64,000 nt of DNA from contig NC_133939.1 in NCBI RefSeq assembly GCF_031877795.1, positions 8,413,698 to 8,477,697 of the forward strand, in the 5' to 3' direction. This stretch comes from Strix aluco. Lineage: Eukaryota > Chordata > Aves > Strigiformes > Strigidae. The position numbers and the translations under genes were made by a program. Under the pieces are notes generated by a model. That model worked only from the letters and a program-made list of their open reading frames with translations. It was not told the DNA's origin and ran no database searches. Below, piece after piece: positions 12,901 to 64,000 of this stretch. Position 1 is the stretch's first letter; each line of letters opens with the position of its first letter.

Positions 12901-13260
12901 TGTTTAGCTACGGCTATGAAGATGCCGTCATGCTCCCTCCTACCACATACCTTGCACACCAGCCCCAAGCAGCCAAGGTGCACTTGCCAGCTGTACCTTG
13001 AGTTCTGGTAAAACTTGTGTCTCCCTCAAAAACACCAGAGATGTTTGCATTCTCTGTCTCACAGGACAATATAACACGTCCAGAAATGGTTACTTACGCA
13101 AATTTACGTGCTGTGAATTAGCTGAGGATGACATGACTTTTTTTCAGAGAGTTGTCATCTGCAATGTAGTTTCTTTTTAGCTTTCCTCCCATCTGCTTTA
13201 AAAATAATTAAAAAAAATTAAAAAGGGGGACACGGCACGCTTTAAATGATGATATACTTA

Positions 13261-14288
13261 TGGTGGTTTGAGTCCAGAGGTCAACAGAGCATCACGCAGC
13301 TGTTCACTCACCACTTCCCCCTCAGCACTGGGAAGGAAGAAAATGAATCAAAAGGCTCAGGAATGGAGGTGAGGACAGAGAGAGGTCACTCACCCATTAA
13401 TGGTCACAGGTAAAAAGACAGGTTTGTTAGGGGAAGAAAAAAAAGGCTTTAATTCAAAACACCAACAACACTTAACAGATAGAATGGGACAGTAAGAAGC
13501 ATTACCACATCTTAAAACACTTCCTCCCACCCCTCCCTTCTTCCCGGGCTCAGTTTTGTTCCAGATATCTCTACCTCCTCCTCCAGTGGCACAGGGGCAG
13601 GGGATGGGGGGGGTGCAGTCAGTTCGTAGCTTCTTTCTCCAAGGGGGGGAAGCACTCCTCTGCATTCTTCCTCCTGCTCCACGAGGCTCTCCTCTCATGG
13701 GAGACAGTCCTCCATGAACTTTCTCTGTCAGGAATCCTCCCCGTGAGATGCATTCTTCTCGAGATGCTCCGGCGTGGGTCACCTCCATGTGTTGCAGCCC
13801 TCCCAGAACTACAACAGCGGGGGCTGCTTCTTCCCACAGAGTCCTGGGGGTCCTTCACAGGCTGCAGGCAAATCTCTGCTCCTCTGGTGACCCCCATGGG
13901 TGGCAGGGGGGCAGCCCTGCCGTCTCACCATGGGATACAGGGAGGGGCTCTCTGCTCCGGTGCACATCCCCCCCTTCCTCCTACTTCCTTCCACTGACCT
14001 CTGTGTTTGCAGAGGTGTCCTTCACGTAACTCCTCCTCACAGGTCCCAATCCCCTCCCAGCTTCCCTTTCTTAAGTACATTATCGTAGAGGCGCAGCCAC
14101 CATCACTAATTGGTTTGGCCTTGGCCAGAGGTGGGTCCGACTTGGAGCCCGGGGAGCTTTGAGAAGCTTCTCACAGGGGACACCGCTGTAGTCCCTTCCC
14201 CTGCTACCAAAAACCCCACCCACACAGACCCAGCACAATATTATAACAAAAAAACCCAAACAAACAAAACCAAAAAAACAAACCACCA
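13261..14288 (-). mobile_element. Solo LTR of an endogenous retrovirus (avian type)
   Basis: A GC-rich island about 1.03 kb long, flanked by AT-rich sequence. It is bounded by perfect 10-bp inverted ends, TGGTGGTTTG at 13261-13270 and CAAACCACCA at 14279-14288. Read on the minus strand it runs through a GCTGGGTCTGTGTGG block, a region with a CCAAT element, a purine-rich centre, an ATTAAA poly(A) signal at 13448-13453, and a T-rich stretch leading to the end. I recognise this layout from LTRs common in songbird and other neoavian genomes. No gag, pol or env coding lies beside it, so it is a solo LTR. Open frames within it are shadows. I found no clear target-site duplication, so the true termini may differ by a few bases. 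Confidence 0.65.
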
Positions 14289-14429
14289 CAAACCACTTGT
14301 TACTTTTACAATATTCTAGAAGCAGAGGTCTTTCAGACAGATTAGCCTAAAGGGTGAGGACAAGAGACTCAAACCACCACATGAAATGCTATCCTGGCTC
14401 CAGACAGGTTCTTGACCTTTAGAAGAACC

Positions 14430-14495
14430 AAAAAAACCCCAAAACAACAACAAAAAATAATAAATCACTCTCAACAAAGTAAAACCACCTTTAAT
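14430..14495 (-). terminator. PIK3CB: Candidate PIK3CB poly(A) site
   Basis: On the minus strand ATTAAA sits at 14490-14495, followed within 30-60 nt by a long U/GU-rich stretch (14430-14465 complement). That would give a 3' UTR of about 1.4 kb after the stop at 15858. Other ATTAAA hexamers occur upstream (near 14565 and 14835), so alternative ends are possible. Inferred, not observed. Confidence 0.35.
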
Positions 14496-15857
14496 TAAAT
14501 TCCTACATAAAACAATATTTCTATGCAAAACAACTGTTTAGTCAAAAAGTAAATATATATGTTTAATTCTCTTTCAAATGTCAACAAGAATTGAGAGCTA
14601 CCAGTGTTCCTTGGAGAACAAGCAGTAGTTAAAGTCTACCTTGCTGATGTTCAGAAACAGTATGTTACACCTTTTAACCAGCAGTTCCCTATTGCACGTA
14701 ACAAATTTGCTCTCCATTTAAGCACCTAAAAGCCTGGTACCTCACTAAATAAATTAAAACAAATCCAGTTTCTTCAGCAACCATCTTCAACATATATATC
14801 TTGGTAAAGCAACATTACTGCAAGCTTTTAATAAATACAGAAAGAAAAGATTAATGACTTCTCATTGTGTTTTATGGAATGATCTTTTCCCATAAACACT
14901 TGCTTTTCCAAACATTTGGGGTTTTTGGTATGTATGCTCTAAAAAATCACTATGCGTAGGATATTTATGGAAAATTTTCCATACATCATTCAGTACATTT
15001 GCATGGCACAACTAATCTGAGATAGAAATTTCAATGTAAGGCTGTAAGGAGCTTCCTGCTGAACTTGAAATAAATGTGCCTCTTGAGGAGTTGAAAACAA
15101 AGCCCCAGAGGGCAAGCGGGAGACCGTAACCAACGAGGGGTTCTCAGACATGTTTGGAATTGGCCTAACTTTCCTTTTGCCGAAGAGCTTCTTTTGTGTA
15201 TCATGTCAGAGCAACAAGATTGTGCAACCCTGAACATCTGGATGCTGCATCATTTTCAAAGGTCTCTCCCTGCCCCCGCCCCCCCCCCATCTGCTCTTCT
15301 TTTGGCTGCACTATAAGACATTAAGCAGCTCCCTGTAGTACAATGATACTGTGGTTGCTATTTACAGTAGAATTAATGCATCTGTGCCAGTAGGGCAGAG
15401 TTCATACGAAAAATATACACAATATGCTCATTTTTAGCCAGATTAGGATATAAAAAAAAAATTTACTCTTCAAGTCCCGACTTTAAACAAAGAACAGTTC
15501 TGTCAGAGGTCTTCAAACCTCTTGAGTATGTTAGAGTACATTACCCTAACGTATAAAAACAAATATTTACACCTCCATAAAGTACCAAAGAATTTTTAAA
15601 AATGCCTAGTAGCTCTCAGCGTGCAAAGTCAGCAGGAACTGATTATCCAGGATGTTCAACTATTTGTAGAGACAGTCTTGGAATCAAGCATTCAGAAGCA
15701 GAGTGCAAAAGACTCAGGAATTATTTCAGCCCACTTCTATTTGTTGTTGTTTTGTTTTCTTTCTTATTTAAAATAAGTTTTGTTGGTCCATACTACAGAT
15801 CCCCTTTAGAAACACTTCTCAAGGTAACATTCAGCTTAGTGCAAATGCAAAAATCTT
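14470..15857 (-). other. PIK3CB: Probable PIK3CB 3' UTR
   Basis: AT-rich sequence directly downstream of the PIK3CB stop codon, with no splice structure or other gene. It contains a G-rich run on the mRNA strand (complement of 15279-15298). The extent is set only by the candidate poly(A) signal near 14490. Confidence 0.45.
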
Positions 15858-62586
<46,729 letters not shown>

Positions 62587-62619
62587 TATGGAATCTCAAT
62601 AATATCATAACCACATGGC
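62587..62619 (-). promoter_or_regulatory. PIK3CB: PIK3CB 5' UTR segment with two upstream ATGs
   Basis: The acceptor is a T13C6-type tract followed by AAG|GCCATG (AG at 62620-62621). The 33-nt leader holds a four-codon uORF (ATG at 62614-62616, stop ending 62605) and a second upstream ATG at 62606-62608. The second overlaps the first uORF's stop and runs out of frame past the main start to a TGA at 62558-62560. Further noncoding exons must lie beyond 64000. Confidence 0.6.
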
Positions 62620-64000
62620 CTTGGGGGGAAAAAAAAAAAAATCAGTATACTTAACCTTTTATAATTAGACACACATTTTAAAGCCTTTGGAAAGTTTACG
62701 TAAGCCTGCTTGTACAGCTCAGCTTGCAAGTCTGGGGTCTCAAATGCCAGTATTGCAAACACATAAGCACAGTTTTACTCATTAATTCCATTTAGTATAA
62801 CAGAAGCACTTGCCTGGTAAAGCACTATTGTTGAGATGTTTTATATCATTAAGGCAAAGTAATAAGAGAAAAAATTAACTAATTAGAGGTTAGCTAAAGC
62901 AAAGGCAGAAATTCGTTTTAGATTTTCTCTAAAACTATTTACCTGCATAAAATACAACCAAAGCAAACTTCTGGGATGAAGCATGGCAATATTGAATATG
63001 AAAGCACATGATCAATTTTATAATTTTGTTTTTGAACAAAAATGGCCAGAGTGACATATTCAACTTGAAAGTCTATATTAATAGTAGGAAAAGAATCTTC
63101 AACTCTATTAGGAAGTGACATTTTGCTCTAAAGACATTTATCTCCATTCGCTTTCACCCTTGAAAGATCACCTCCAATGAATTCAACCCACTGTGTAAAC
63201 TACATCCACTGCAGAGTAGGGGGAAACCTTTTGTTTGATCTACTTCAACTCACTACACTGGCTTCCTGATTACTTGTCCTTCCCATTTCAAAACATTTTT
63301 ATTTACTCTTAATGCTACCACTAGTTTTTCCTGACTTTCCAAGTCTTATCTTTTGATGACCACTCTCTAAAGATGCATTTTCCCTTCAATCACTATTCAC
63401 TGAAGTATTTACCACATTCTTCATCCAGACAATGCTCTTCAGCTGACAAAGGGATGGGAAGTGTTGTTAACACGCTGTTGTAAAGCACTTCTCCAATAAA
63501 GACAAGTTACCCCTATACCCTTCTAATTCCTGTTGGACATCACAAGATGTGGGAAATAACCATTTGTAAAAAAATAAGCCAGAATGTGCAACTTCACTAC
63601 TATTACAGCTTTCCACTACTTTTATCAATCCTTCCCTTCTCTTCTAGATCCCTTCCCTGCTCTAAACTCAGGCCTGTTCTGCTCAAGTGAAGGTATTTCA
63701 CCTATTACAGCACCAGCAGAAAAAGCAGGATATAACCAATACACTCGGCTGTTGTTCTTCATACATCACAGAGCAGGTTCAAACAAGCTCATCAGCAAAT
63801 GAAAAAAAAAAATAGAACAACAGCTTTCTGAAATCCAGTCACTACTGCTGACTACATTGCTAAAAAGTCTGTTTGACACATAATATTTTCCCCTTTGTTA
63901 AGACACTAGGCCAAATCTGTTCTCAAAAGGTAATCCTTTCTACAGGTGCTAAACATACTAAGGTTATACCAAGATACAGTACAGGATTGCTTAAACTGGT
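62620..64000 (-). other. PIK3CB: 5'-UTR intron of PIK3CB, running off the window
   Basis: AT-rich sequence upstream of the first coding exon, starting with the T/C-rich acceptor tract. No CpG island is present, so the promoter and first noncoding exon lie beyond the window. A 72-codon open frame at 63584-63802 has no support. Confidence 0.7.

Noticed and set aside
13390..14319. Cluster of open frames on both strands
   Set aside because: All lie inside the GC-rich LTR, where stop codons are rare. None matches retroviral coding sequence.

Overview
The window is intronic and intergenic DNA from a vertebrate genome, almost certainly a bird. Three things point that way: exons split by GT-AG introns, CR1 retrotransposon copies ending in the octamer repeat typical of avian CR1, and an LTR of a type I recognise from songbird and other neoavian genomes. 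I cannot name the species. The AT-rich, repeat-poor introns also fit an avian chromosome.

The main gene is PIK3CB (PI3-kinase catalytic subunit p110-beta) on the minus strand. All 22 coding exons lie between 62586 (start codon) and 15858 (stop codon). I placed every splice junction by hand. All introns are GT-AG, every phase closes, and the joined CDS is 3201 nt (1066 residues plus stop). The start is preceded in frame by a stop codon, so the short N-terminal extension of human p110-beta is absent. The first coding exon has 33 nt of 5' UTR with two upstream ATGs. The promoter lies beyond 64000, and the 3' UTR probably ends near 14470.

At the left edge (1-170) is a short CpG-rich, GC-box-rich stretch that looks like a promoter. 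Downstream on the plus strand is a small two-exon gene (5184-5335 and 7477-7756, 143 residues). Its C-terminus carries a CxxC...CxxC...H cysteine knuckle resembling the poorly known human C17orf50 protein. It converges on PIK3CB.

Between the two genes, at about 13260-14290, is a solo endogenous-retrovirus LTR with matching 10-bp inverted ends. A 2.7-kb degraded CR1 LINE, antisense to PIK3CB, fills most of the intron at 50908-54424. Smaller CR1 pieces lie at 26150-26445 (minus) and 39266-39430 (plus). Three stretches (5452-5553, 12836-12900, 18028-18110) look like ancient MIR/CORE-type SINE relics. The other open reading frames of 60-150 codons are scattered in introns without splice or domain support and I take them as chance. 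I found no tRNA, rRNA, CRISPR or operon-like structure and no evidence of a new multi-gene system. The least described item is the small cysteine-knuckle gene.
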